From SZUA-1452 sp964486025 (GTDB taxonomy: Archaea; Iainarchaeota; Iainarchaeia; JAADDC01): a stretch of 64,000 nt of DNA. The stretch is taken from positions 1 to 64,000 of the forward strand of contig CAZAKL010000001.1 in assembly GCA_964486025.1 (NCBI GenBank). Reading direction: 5' to 3'. Position numbers and translations under genes: made by a program. Positions 32,349 to 40,410 of this stretch are shown here, in pieces; the first letter of the stretch is position 1, and each line of letters opens with the position of its first letter. The notes beneath the pieces were generated by a model. It searched no databases and was not told the DNA's origin. It was given only the letters and a program-made list of their open reading frames with translations.

Positions 32349-33323
32349 CTACCACACAAAGAAGGACCACCACGGGCTTACCACATTTATGATTTCTCCC
32401 GCCGCTGCGTCTGCAACTATTTCGGCATGCACTGTGACGGGAACTATGCCGAGTATCTTGCCGGACTTTTCTACATGTGCTACAATTTTAGGCCCTTTTC
32501 CATCATCCGTGATTTCCGCGTTTGTTATCTTTACTCTTCCTCCGATTCTATTCCTTATGTTTGTGATTATTTCCTCAATATCCGTGCTTATTGGCTTTCC
32601 GCTGGGTGCGCTTATGATTTTGCCATTCTCCAGCTTCACATCCGTTTTTACCGTTATATCCACCATGCTGCTACGGATGACCACCGCGTCGTTTTTTATG
32701 TCGATATTGATGGGCAACGGCTGTATTTTGATTTTCGGGGGTTTCTCGACTGGGTTGCCGGGTTTTTCGGGTGGGCTATTCTCCACGGGGCCGCAGATTT
32801 CCTCATAGGCCAGCAGTTTTTCTGTCAGCCTTTTCTTCAGCTCTTCACACTTCTCGGACGTGCTGCATCTTTTCACCTCGTCCCTGAGCTTCTGTATTTC
32901 GGTGTTTAATACGAAGCACTTGAGCTCCTTGAGGTTTTCGGGTGTTGACGCCTTCGAGATGCCCTCCACGTATATGTGTACCGTATCTGCGCCCTCTGGA
33001 ATAGGAACATCTGCCTTGATGGAGGGAATCTTCCTTGTTACCTGCGCGCACACCACGTCCCCGGGTATTTTCTCCTCGACGATCTTCACAATGTAGTTTC
33101 CCTCTGTTGCTCCCTGCTCAACATCTGTGGTGAGGTGGTGGCAACTGTCGGGTACCGTGTAGTTTACGAAGACCGTGAGTGCGATCTTGCCATCCACAAT
33201 ATCGTATTCATACTGATATGGTGAGTGGACGACCACTTTTATACCCTGTCCCCCCGAGGCGAGGGCAGTACTAATGAGGAGAAGAATCGCAACTGCAAGG
33301 GTGGTTACGCCTTTGGCTGCCAT
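32349..33323 (-). CDS. Secreted protein with proline-rich linker, unknown
   Basis: 324 residues. Signal peptide (MAAKGVTTLAVAILLLISTA, about 1-22), a beta-rich domain to about 125, a helical Cys-containing segment (KELKCFVLN, KRCSTSEKCEELKKR, EEICGP) to about 180, a proline-rich linker (SPPEKPGNPVEKPPK), then a repeated-strand domain (INIDIKNDAVVIRSSMVD) and a closing hydrophobic/aromatic end (SPWWSFFVW). No anchor evident. Family unknown. An AATATATACC element (33341-33350) lies about 22-27 bp upstream. Confidence 0.65.
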   Translation of the reverse strand: MAAKGVTTLAVAILLLISTALASGGQGIKVVVHSPYQYEYDIVDGKIALTVFVNYTVPDSCHHLTTDVEQGATEGNYIVKIVEEKIPGDVVCAQVTRKIPSIKADVPIPEGADTVHIYVEGISKASTPENLKELKCFVLNTEIQKLRDEVKRCSTSEKCEELKKRLTEKLLAYEEICGPVENSPPEKPGNPVEKPPKIKIQPLPINIDIKNDAVVIRSSMVDITVKTDVKLENGKIISAPSGKPISTDIEEIITNIRNRIGGRVKITNAEITDDGKGPKIVAHVEKSGKILGIVPVTVHAEIVADAAAGEIINVVSPWWSFFVW

Positions 33324-33361
33324 GTTTTTACAACGTGTTTCCGGTATATATTTCTTTCCGA

Positions 33362-35740
33362 TTATGTGAAGTCAAACAGAGTTTTCTGCGCGCTTCCCTT
33401 CCTTATGTCGCGCTCGGTGTATCCGAGTTCCTCTAGTATTGGCATCACCGCGGGAAGCACTTGGTTGTTTATGTAATACTCGGGGTCGTAGTCCCCCTCC
33501 TCTACGAAGGCAGCGAGTTCCGCCTTGTCAGATATGCTTTTTCCCCTCTTCGTGATTATGTACCCGATTATCATGCCCGGTTCTATCTTTATTCCCCGTC
33601 TCATGGCCTTCATGGCCGCTGCGACGTGCGGCCCCCTCGCCTCGTATCTGTCAAGGTCTCTGCGAATCTGGGTGTATATTACGAGCTTTTCCTTGGGTAT
33701 CTTACCCTCCCTTATCTCGTCAATGACCTTTTTCACATAGTTCACGGCTTCCTCAGGCTTTCCCTCCCCGAGCACAAGCTCAAGCACCCTTTTCTGAACT
33801 TCCTTGGCAATCTCTGCCCAGTCCCTCCTAACGTACTCCATGCCTGTAATTTTCAGGTTGCCCTTCTCGTCTATGAGCGCGTACTTCTTTTTCGCAGCTC
33901 TTTTCCCGCCCCTCTTTGTCAGAAATATCCCGCGGACGTAGTATCCATCGAATTCCAGCGTCATGGGCTTTGGAAGTTCTGCGTTCACCTTTTCAAGGAA
34001 TTCGAATACCTTCTCCAGTCCCCAGCCCTCCGGAATGACAACGAAGACCGAGTCCGTATCCCCGTATATCACCCTGAACCCGAACTCCTCCGCCTTTCTC
34101 ATGACGTCCCGTATATACTTCCTTGCCCACGCTGTTATCGCCTCGGCACACTCCTTCGAATACCAGCGGGCCCGTGCGAATCCCAGATATCCGTAGGCGC
34201 TGTTTGCAATGATTTTCAGTGCCTGTTGCTTTGCATACACTATCTTGTACTCTGGGTCTTTCCTGTCCATACGCTTCATTTTGTCCTTCAGGGTGAACCT
34301 TTCCTTCAGCACCTCCTCCAGCATCTTTGGCAGGAGGCCCTTTGGCTCCTTGCAGAAGTAATGGCCCGCGGGGCTGACGTACGCGTCTTCTCTCGAGCAG
34401 TAGGGGGCGTTGACCGTGTCCGGGTCCACGTTGTGGGATATGATTATCGTTGGGTAGAGCGAACGGAAGTCGAGGACGGCTATGCGCTCGTGAAGTCCCG
34501 GAACCGGTTCCTTCACAAAGGCGCCCTCGTAAGTGTGCATCATGCGCCTCTGAACCTCTTCCTCCTTCGGTTTCTTTGGTACGAGCTTGCCTTCCCTGAA
34601 TGCTTCGAGGATGAGCTTCCACTCGACGATTTGAGATGTGGACATGCGCACGATGTTGTACAGGTTCGATGCGGTTATTCTGGCGAGCTCTTCATAGAGC
34701 GGGAGAAACTCCATACCGAGCTCGTAGCACGCCTCTGAGTCCTGGAGGTTGTACGTCGCGAGGAGCTTCAGGTTCCCTTCCCTCCATTCCTTCGCAATGT
34801 CCCTGTGCTCTATCTTTACCTTTTCCTTTCCGAGCACCGCCTTGTAGACGTTTTCCAGGTCTAACTTGAAGGTGTTTATTGCACCCACGCCGGCCATGAA
34901 CTGAACGATCCTGAAGACGTCCACGTGCGCTCTGCCCACTATATCCACCGTTGTGCTCCCTCCCCCTGCCCTGCGTATACGCGGCTCGGTTCCATCCCTG
35001 CCCCACGGTATCTTCAGCCCCAGAACGTGCGCCCTCTCCTTTAGGTATGGCAGGTCGAATCCATCCCCGTTGTACGTGAGTATGATGTCTGGGTCGTTTT
35101 CCAGTACCGTTCTGTTCAGCTCGGAGATGAGCTGCGCTTCGGTCTCCACCTTTTTTACAAAGGGCGCATCTATCTCCTTCGTTGTTATGACGAGCCTTTT
35201 GCCGCCGGAGTCGACGTAGGATGCCATGATGATTTCGTCGCGCTGGGGGTTCGGCATCCGGTCCCGAGCGTACATCTCCAGATCTATTGCGGCTACCTTC
35301 AGCTCTTGCTCCCCATTCACCTTTCTTATGCTCCTCAGCCAGGTCCCGTCTCCCTCCACCTCTACCACGTCCATTGGTGCGATGCCCTTCTCGTAGAGGT
35401 ACTTTCTCTCCGCAGGTATATCGTGCTCCCGGCACTCGGCGCCCCTTTCTTCAATCGCTTCCTTTAGCCTCTGTATGTATTTTTGATGGCGAACCCTGAC
35501 AAGAAGTACCTCCCTTTCCTCCCACTGAACCTTTCTGCGGACCTTCTCCACAGACACTACGCCTTCTGCACCCTCCAGGGCCTTCTTCACCGTATCCAGC
35601 TCGCCGCCAACCACGTAGAAGTAGGGGCGGTATTTCTCCATGAACATCTTCCACTGCTTTCCGTCCGTCACGAAGAGGCGTATTACCGTCTCGTCGCGGT
35701 TAGATATGTCGTGGTCAACATCTATGATAACACCGCGCAT
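33362..35740 (-). CDS. polB: Family B DNA polymerase (replicative type)
   Basis: 792 residues from ATG 35740. Proofreading exonuclease: Exo I AAIDLEMYA, Exo II DIILTYNGDGFDLPYL, Exo III YNLQDSEACYEL. Polymerase: motif A LDFRSLYPTIIISHNVDPDT, motif B KIIANSAYGYLGFARARWY, motif C IYGDTDSVFV, then KKKYALI. The C-terminus QKTLFDF is a PCNA-interacting peptide, so it should work with the sliding clamp. Open frame extends upstream to 36172, but the true N-terminus is MRGVIIDVDHD and a TATA element at 35761-35770 lies 21-30 bp before it. No intein or split visible. Confidence 0.95.
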   Translation of the reverse strand: MRGVIIDVDHDISNRDETVIRLFVTDGKQWKMFMEKYRPYFYVVGGELDTVKKALEGAEGVVSVEKVRRKVQWEEREVLLVRVRHQKYIQRLKEAIEERGAECREHDIPAERKYLYEKGIAPMDVVEVEGDGTWLRSIRKVNGEQELKVAAIDLEMYARDRMPNPQRDEIIMASYVDSGGKRLVITTKEIDAPFVKKVETEAQLISELNRTVLENDPDIILTYNGDGFDLPYLKERAHVLGLKIPWGRDGTEPRIRRAGGGSTTVDIVGRAHVDVFRIVQFMAGVGAINTFKLDLENVYKAVLGKEKVKIEHRDIAKEWREGNLKLLATYNLQDSEACYELGMEFLPLYEELARITASNLYNIVRMSTSQIVEWKLILEAFREGKLVPKKPKEEEVQRRMMHTYEGAFVKEPVPGLHERIAVLDFRSLYPTIIISHNVDPDTVNAPYCSREDAYVSPAGHYFCKEPKGLLPKMLEEVLKERFTLKDKMKRMDRKDPEYKIVYAKQQALKIIANSAYGYLGFARARWYSKECAEAITAWARKYIRDVMRKAEEFGFRVIYGDTDSVFVVIPEGWGLEKVFEFLEKVNAELPKPMTLEFDGYYVRGIFLTKRGGKRAAKKKYALIDEKGNLKITGMEYVRRDWAEIAKEVQKRVLELVLGEGKPEEAVNYVKKVIDEIREGKIPKEKLVIYTQIRRDLDRYEARGPHVAAAMKAMRRGIKIEPGMIIGYIITKRGKSISDKAELAAFVEEGDYDPEYYINNQVLPAVMPILEELGYTERDIRKGSAQKTLFDFT

Positions 35741-35760
35741 CGGTAACAAAGGAGCAACAC

Positions 35761-35770
35761 CTATATTAAG
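35761..35770. promoter_or_regulatory. Shared divergent TATA element (polB / coiled-coil gene)
   Basis: CTATATTAAG is nearly symmetric and is the only TATA-like sequence in the 54-bp spacer; it is about 26 bp from ATG 35740 (minus) and about 29 bp from GTG 35795 (plus). Confidence 0.55.
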
Positions 35771-35794
35771 TCCTTGTGCCTCCATTTCTACGTG

Positions 35795-36223
35795 GCCGGA
35801 AGGGATACCTCTCAAGTGATCATGCGCATTATGCACGATATAAAGGCGCTGGACAGCAATGTCCGCCTTATCGCCCAGCAGATAAAGCTGATAAAACGAA
35901 ACGAGAGGATCCTTGCCAGAAACCTCCTTGCCCTGAGCAAGAAATTGAATGCTATGAAGGAGGAGCTGGGCAGCGGTTCCTCCGTAGACGAGTCCAAGAT
36001 TCAGGAGCTGCAGGACCAAATCCTGCACATGCGCGAAGACATAATGAAGATGCAAGAGGATGTTGACTACCTTAAACGTCAGCTGCAGAAGACCCTGACT
36101 TCCGAGGACATAGCGGAGCTCAAATATATTGTGGAAACCGTCAACCCCCTCGAGTTCGTTACGTATAAGCAAGTTGGGGAGCTCGTGGAGAAGAAGCTAA
36201 GGGAGATGGGCATTATACGGTGA
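35795..36223 (+). CDS. Coiled-coil protein, unknown
   Basis: 142 residues from GTG 35795 (chosen by TATA spacing; an upstream in-frame codon at 35774 is too near the TATA box). Long coiled coil from about residue 12 to 105 (IKALDSNVRLIAQQIKLIKR, LQDQILHMREDIMKMQEDV), then a short helical C-terminal domain ending REMGIIR. Divergent from polB and convergent with the HerA-like ATPase, overlapping it by 11 bases. Could be an adaptor for either; no family recognised. Confidence 0.65.
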   Translation, partial: AGRDTSQVIMRIMHDIKALDSNVRLIAQQIKLIKRNERILARNLLALSKKLNAMKEELGSGSSVDESKIQELQDQILHMREDIMKMQEDVDYLKRQLQKTLTSEDIAELKYIVETVNPLEFVTYKQVGELVEKKLREMGIIR

Positions 36224-37664
36224 CACCGGAGGCAAAAGGCCTGAGTTTTACCCTGTACGGTCTTTTTGTGAGGAGGCGTACCCCCACTTCGTCGTCGTTC
36301 ACCGTTCGAACCGTTGTTTCGGCTAGATCTGCGAGCGTCTTGTGCACGTGGATCTCGTCCTCCGCCTCGAAAACGAATCCGATGCCGTAGTCCTTCAGCT
36401 GCGCCAGCGTGCTCACAATGGCATCTGTAACGGGAGAGCTCACCCTGGGGACGATCCTGTGTGCGTCTTCTATGAATACAACGCCCCGCAACTTGCGGCT
36501 CTTCCCCCTCTTTGATATGAATTCCAGAAGGTTTGAGAGGAGGGACTGCAGCGCGGTCTGCGTGATGATGTTCTCGCCAACCTCCACAACCGTCGCGTTC
36601 CCCACGTCTCCCATCACCAGTAGGGTGGACACGTTGTTCCGTCCGAAGGTGTTTGGATATTCATCCTTCGCCTCACGCATTATGCGAAACGCACGGAGGT
36701 TGTGGTATTTTTCAGCGCCCTTCGGGGAGAAGACATCCATTATATCGTTTATGCTTCCTCTCTTTGCAGCAATCCCCTCCGTTATTGTTTTGAACGCTTT
36801 TTGCGCGGGGGACACACCCAGCGCATTTGCAAGGGCGTTCGCGTCCACGAAGTTCAGGTCAAGGAAGTAATCAGTTCCCAGCTTCCATACTCGCCTGGGA
36901 AAGCCAATGGGTGTTATCCCGTAGTTCTGAACGTCGTGACTCCCCGGCTGGTTGAGCTTCTCATATTTGCTGGGGTCCTTGGTTACGACAATGGCGGGGA
37001 TCCCCGAAAGCAGGATGTTCTCGAGAACAATGCGGAAGAATTTCTTTCTCGCTACGGCGTGTTCTCCTACAATGGCAGTCCTTCCGAACTCGATCGCCGC
37101 TTCCTTGATCACCTCCCCGTTTCTCCCCTTTCCCAAGGGTAGGACCTTTCCAAAGTCCTGCGTTGTTATTCCACCCGGGGATCCCACGAAGTTTGGCAGC
37201 ACTATGGGTTCAGCGAGCAGGAGCGCCGCAACCCTCTTTGGAACGTCCCGGAGGGCCGTTACAGTTATACCCAGCGCCTTTGCAATGTTTCTAAGGAGTG
37301 TGGCGTCCTTGTAGAGTGAGTTCCCGAGCTTGTTCAGCGTTTCAATGATTTCCTCCCTTTCCAGACCTATGTATTTCGGCCCCCCTTCCAGAAGCAGGAA
37401 GTTGTAGACGTCACCGCCCGCTTTTTTGGTGACGGCAATCGCCCGTGTTTTTATGCCCTTGATGAGGTCTGTTACCGGTCCGTCCACGAGGAACGCCTTA
37501 TACATGATGATTACGAGGCCCTTTGGGTTTCCATCTGCATCGGCATCTATAAGTACCGAGAAGAAGTCCCTGTCGGGGTTCTGGTAGAGGGAAATATCGT
37601 AGCCCTCGTATTTACCACTAAATAGTGGTTTCCACGGGCCGTACGGCAGGCGGAGAACGTCCAT
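36213..37664 (-). CDS. HerA/VirB4-like ATPase with degenerate P-loop
   Basis: 483 residues. Layout as HerA-type ATPases: N-terminal beta-rich region (to about 165) and a RecA-like core. At the Walker A position the sequence is FGRTAIVGEHAVARKKFF: the usual GxTGSGKS is GEHAVARKK, keeping a lysine but losing the glycine and Ser/Thr. The next strand, normally ending in Asp, is AIVVTKDPSKYE. Walker B is preserved as LRGVVFIEDAHRIVP, while the sensor glutamine strand reads FVFEAEDEIHV. A weak or absent ATPase is predicted, perhaps a structural subunit partnering an active motor. It neighbours the large envelope gene cluster at 38.4-58 kb, transcribed in the same direction. Confidence 0.65.
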   Translation of the reverse strand: MDVLRLPYGPWKPLFSGKYEGYDISLYQNPDRDFFSVLIDADADGNPKGLVIIMYKAFLVDGPVTDLIKGIKTRAIAVTKKAGGDVYNFLLLEGGPKYIGLEREEIIETLNKLGNSLYKDATLLRNIAKALGITVTALRDVPKRVAALLLAEPIVLPNFVGSPGGITTQDFGKVLPLGKGRNGEVIKEAAIEFGRTAIVGEHAVARKKFFRIVLENILLSGIPAIVVTKDPSKYEKLNQPGSHDVQNYGITPIGFPRRVWKLGTDYFLDLNFVDANALANALGVSPAQKAFKTITEGIAAKRGSINDIMDVFSPKGAEKYHNLRAFRIMREAKDEYPNTFGRNNVSTLLVMGDVGNATVVEVGENIITQTALQSLLSNLLEFISKRGKSRKLRGVVFIEDAHRIVPRVSSPVTDAIVSTLAQLKDYGIGFVFEAEDEIHVHKTLADLAETTVRTVNDDEVGVRLLTKRPYRVKLRPFASGVTV

Positions 37665-37695
37665 CCTATTAAAAGGAGGAAGACATCTTTATAAC
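37665..37695. promoter_or_regulatory. Interlocked divergent promoters
   Basis: The 31-bp spacer holds two TATA boxes: CTATTAAAAGG (about 37667-37676) placed for the plus-strand ATG 37696, and CTTTATAAC (37687-37695, GTTATAAAG on the minus strand) placed for ATG 37664. Each box lies against the other gene's start, so polymerase at one promoter would block the other. Confidence 0.5.
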
Positions 37696-38394
37696 ATGCC
37701 GTCACCTGAAGAACTGGCTCAGATAATCAAGGAATTGCGTTCTCAGGGCCTTTCTGACGCGGAAATTGTTGAAACCCTCCAGGATATGGGTGTGTCCGAG
37801 AATATGATTCGTTCCGCACTCGGCGGAGCCACGCCACAGTTGTCGGAGGCGGGGCGTGCTCAGTCCACTCCTTCGACGTCGGTCTCTGAAGCCGCCCCTT
37901 CCACGCCATCTCCCCCATCCTCCGAGAAGGCCACACTGCCTGCAGCTCCCCCAAAAGATGATAATCTCTTTGCTCCGTCCCCAGCGCCGTCCAAAGATGT
38001 GCTCTCCGAACTCATGTCAACATCCCCTGCGCCGTCTGCGGAGTCCTCACCTCCGCCGGCGGAACGGGGAACGCCTTCGCCCCAGTCCCCCGCACCCGCC
38101 CCGAAGGAGGAGTTCTCTGCAGGCATTGCCACGCCACCGATACTCGAGGAGGAGTCCGTGCCTGCAGAGAAGCTCGATGAGATACACTCGAAGGTGGATG
38201 CGCTCCACAAGGCTATATCGTCCTCCAGCGCACTCAGGGAGGACGTTGCCGAGATAAAAGAAATGCTCCGCGAGTTGAAGAAGGACATATACGAGGTACG
38301 CTCCATGTTCTCCGCTATACAGCACCTGCTCCAGCAGATACTCGAGACGGACAGGTCCATACTTGTGGATCTCTACGAGAAAAGCAAGAAGTGA
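37696..38394 (+). CDS. Proline/serine-rich protein with C-terminal coiled coil
   Basis: 232 residues. Residues 1-42 are a UBA-like three-helix unit (LAQIIKELRSQGLSDAEIVE, LQDMGVSENMIRSAL), 43-150 a Pro/Ser/Ala-rich disordered linker, 155-225 a coiled coil (AEIKEMLRELKKDIYEVRSM). The arrangement (small helical head, long flexible tether, oligomerising tail) suits an adaptor. Diverges from the HerA-like gene over 31 bp; stop is directly adjacent to the convergent cluster's last gene. No signal peptide. Family unknown. Confidence 0.65.
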   Translation: MPSPEELAQIIKELRSQGLSDAEIVETLQDMGVSENMIRSALGGATPQLSEAGRAQSTPSTSVSEAAPSTPSPPSSEKATLPAAPPKDDNLFAPSPAPSKDVLSELMSTSPAPSAESSPPPAERGTPSPQSPAPAPKEEFSAGIATPPILEEESVPAEKLDEIHSKVDALHKAISSSSALREDVAEIKEMLRELKKDIYEVRSMFSAIQHLLQQILETDRSILVDLYEKSKK

Positions 38395-38934
38395 TCAGAG
38401 CTTGTTAGCCTTTATGTAATCATTATATTTCTTTATCAGTTCTTCCAGCTCCTTCTTTATCTCTTTCCTCCTTTCCGGGTCCTTTTCCTGTATGTATGCC
38501 TGCTGGAGCATCAGTATCCTCTGGTACATCTGGACAATGATCGCATCACTTGTCTTCTTGTGCGCCCAGTACGGGCCGACGTATGGATTCCAGCGCAGCT
38601 CCGTGGGGATGTCAGCGTCCCACAGTTTCTTCTTGACGGTGTCGCTCCAGCTGTCCACCGCGTAGTGTATGCCCGTGAATGTCCTGAGGGTGTCCATCAC
38701 AGTCTTCGTGGCGTTTTCGATGTGCTTAACCCAGAAGTCCCAGCCGGGGTAGCTACCGGCTTCCGGCACAGGGGGAAGGTCTGACCATTCTTTTTTTGGG
38801 CTGGGCTGATCGGGGGGCATGGCTATCAGCGTGAGCGCCCCTCCGAACGCTAGAATTATTGCCAGCCAGGGGTATCCAATGGCCGCTATGATGATTACTG
38901 CAAGTGCGATGATGATGAACGCTGACGTTTTCAT
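38395..38934 (-). CDS. Envelope cluster: two-span membrane protein with helical domain
   Basis: 179 residues, last gene of the ten-gene minus-strand cluster. Two hydrophobic segments at the N-terminus (about 5-22 and 25-40), then a soluble helical domain with several Trp residues (YPGWDFWVKHIENATKTVMD, ELRWNPYVGPYWAH) and a C-terminal charged helix (PERRKEIKKELEELIKKY). Start codon overlaps the preceding gene's stop by one base. Family unknown. Confidence 0.65.
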   Translation of the reverse strand: MKTSAFIIIALAVIIIAAIGYPWLAIILAFGGALTLIAMPPDQPSPKKEWSDLPPVPEAGSYPGWDFWVKHIENATKTVMDTLRTFTGIHYAVDSWSDTVKKKLWDADIPTELRWNPYVGPYWAHKKTSDAIIVQMYQRILMLQQAYIQEKDPERRKEIKKELEELIKKYNDYIKANKL

Positions 38935-39266
38935 TACCGCGCGCCTCCGCCTCCGTACATCGCCATGAGATACGGCAGGAGCTCAGGCGGCAGTTCTTCC
39001 TCCTGCTTCTTTTTTCTTTCCCCTATGAGCCCGCCCAGCATCATGGACAGCGTTGCTATCGCGAGAGAGACTGCGCCCCACGTCGCGGTTTCCGGTATGA
39101 ACATCTTTGCGCCCCATATCACTGCGAGGGATATGAGGAACGTGGCGAAGTAGTCCCTTGCGGAGAAGAACGCTATGAGCGCGGCGGCTGCCACAAGTTC
39201 CCACTGTGCCACGTGCATGCCGTATATCGCCAGGAAATACAACAGGAGGATTACAACGGGTTCCAT
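38934..39266 (-). CDS. Envelope cluster: small multi-span membrane protein
   Basis: 110 residues, three to four transmembrane segments (about 3-20, 23-37, 40-55, 62-80) and a cytoplasmic-looking charged tail (GERKKKQEEELPPELLPYLM) ending in glycines. Nine bases after the previous gene. Size and hydrophobicity recall small subunits of secretion systems such as VirB2/VirB3, without recognisable sequence similarity. Confidence 0.65.
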   Translation of the reverse strand: MEPVVILLLYFLAIYGMHVAQWELVAAAALIAFFSARDYFATFLISLAVIWGAKMFIPETATWGAVSLAIATLSMMLGGLIGERKKKQEEELPPELLPYLMAMYGGGGAR

Positions 39267-39275
39267 TCAATCACC

Positions 39276-39716
39276 TCACTGCTGTTGTCCTCCCTGCTGG
39301 CCGGGGGGAGGGTAGCCCGGGTAGTACGGGTATATTGGGAGGGGGTATATGAAATAGGGCGCCTTTATCTCTGCAGCCTTGTCCGCGGGCTTGGACTTTG
39401 GCCCGGACGTTTCGAATCCTTCCAGTATCTTCGGGCCGATAATCGAGAGTATGAATAGGCCGACAACCCACCATATTGCCTCGGGGTGCTTGAAGAATAT
39501 GATGTACGCAATGACGAGAGCGTATACAATGGCTAGCCGTGGGGATCCCAGGTTCTTCCGTGCCCAGTTCAGTATCCATACAAAGACAATCATCGTGATT
39601 GCAAGGCGCAGGTCGTTTTCCATTGCAGCCCATTCAGCCGCTATGGAGGAGTAGATGTAGAGCACGACGATTATAACGATGAGTGCACCCCAGAACTTGT
39701 ACCCGCCCACGATCAA
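39276..39716 (-). CDS. Envelope cluster: four-span membrane protein with Pro/Tyr/Gln tail
   Basis: 146 residues. Transmembrane segments near 8-25, 37-50, 60-74 and 79-95; then a linker and an unusual tail YPLPIYPYYPGYPPPGQQGG rich in Pro, Tyr and Gln, suggestive of an exposed flexible interaction segment. Family unknown. Confidence 0.65.
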   Translation of the reverse strand: MIVGGYKFWGALIVIIVVLYIYSSIAAEWAAMENDLRLAITMIVFVWILNWARKNLGSPRLAIVYALVIAYIIFFKHPEAIWWVVGLFILSIIGPKILEGFETSGPKSKPADKAAEIKAPYFIYPLPIYPYYPGYPPPGQQGGQQQ

Positions 39717-39742
39717 ATACCTCCTTTCTAGTATTTATTCAA

Positions 39743-40069
39743 CTATCCCCTTCGCCTTCCAAGTTTTGCAGAGAATATCCATGTCCATCCAAGGGTTGAC
39801 AGTATGCCTGTGCCCGCCAGCACGTATATCCACCACATCAGGGAGAACGACCAGAAGTGCTTCCAGACGAGGTAGTAGAAGGTCAATCCTGCCAGTCCGA
39901 GGGTCAGCCACGAGTCCCCGAAGAAGTTTCTGTAAAAGTTGTAAATGCCGAAGGCGATGAGCATCATGATGAGGTATTTAAACTCTGGCCGCACCCCGAT
40001 TAGCATGTACGGGCCGAGGAGCAGGAATGCGACGATCAACACCCATATCAGGTATCCGAAGCCCCTCAT
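39743..40069 (-). CDS. Envelope cluster: MRGF-starting four-span membrane protein
   Basis: 108 residues from ATG 40069, which forms an ATGA overlap with the preceding stop; an ATG three codons upstream (40078) is possible. Begins MRGFGYLIWVLIVAFLLLG, recalling the MRGF starts of the two prepilin-like proteins in this cluster, and has four hydrophobic segments. Ends in a basic AKLGRRRG. Family unknown. Confidence 0.65.
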   Translation of the reverse strand: MRGFGYLIWVLIVAFLLLGPYMLIGVRPEFKYLIMMLIAFGIYNFYRNFFGDSWLTLGLAGLTFYYLVWKHFWSFSLMWWIYVLAGTGILSTLGWTWIFSAKLGRRRG

Positions 40070-40389
40070 TCCTTCCACCTCGGCCCGTAGGGCGTTTGAA
40101 CCACTCTCTCATACGCTTCCGGGGGCATATCCAGTTCCTTTGCGCTGCCGTACTGGAAGTATAGGTCCTGTATTGTTCCTCCGATCGGTGCGCCGAAGAA
40201 CACGATTACCGCAAGTATTACCAGAAGCATGAACAGGTTTGGAGTGTAGAAGAGGAAGTAGTACGCCGCCCCCGCCAGTATGAGGACTGCAAGTGTTCTG
40301 TTTGGCACGTGCTCGGCGACCCACTTGTATATAAGGATGATCCCGAATATCGTCAGTACTACCCGCGCATCCTGGAGGAGTTCGAACAT
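40066..40389 (-). CDS. Envelope cluster: three-span membrane protein
   Basis: 107 residues. Three hydrophobic segments (about 10-25, 33-48, 50-70) followed by a soluble C-terminal tail of about 35 residues (DLYFQYGSAKELDMPPEAYE). Begins MFELLQDARVVLTIFGI. Twenty-one bases after the 365-residue gene. Family unknown. Confidence 0.65.
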   Translation of the reverse strand: MFELLQDARVVLTIFGIILIYKWVAEHVPNRTLAVLILAGAAYYFLFYTPNLFMLLVILAVIVFFGAPIGGTIQDLYFQYGSAKELDMPPEAYERVVQTPYGPRWKE

Positions 40390-40410
40390 CGGGTATAGAA
40401 CGATCCACTC

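Noticed and set aside
33461..34738. Plus-strand frame of 425 codons opposite polB
   Set aside because: Shadow of the polymerase gene, whose motifs are all present on the minus strand.
35741..36172. N-terminal extension of polB
   Set aside because: It is antisense to the coiled-coil gene at 35795, and both TATA spacing and family N-termini favour ATG 35740.
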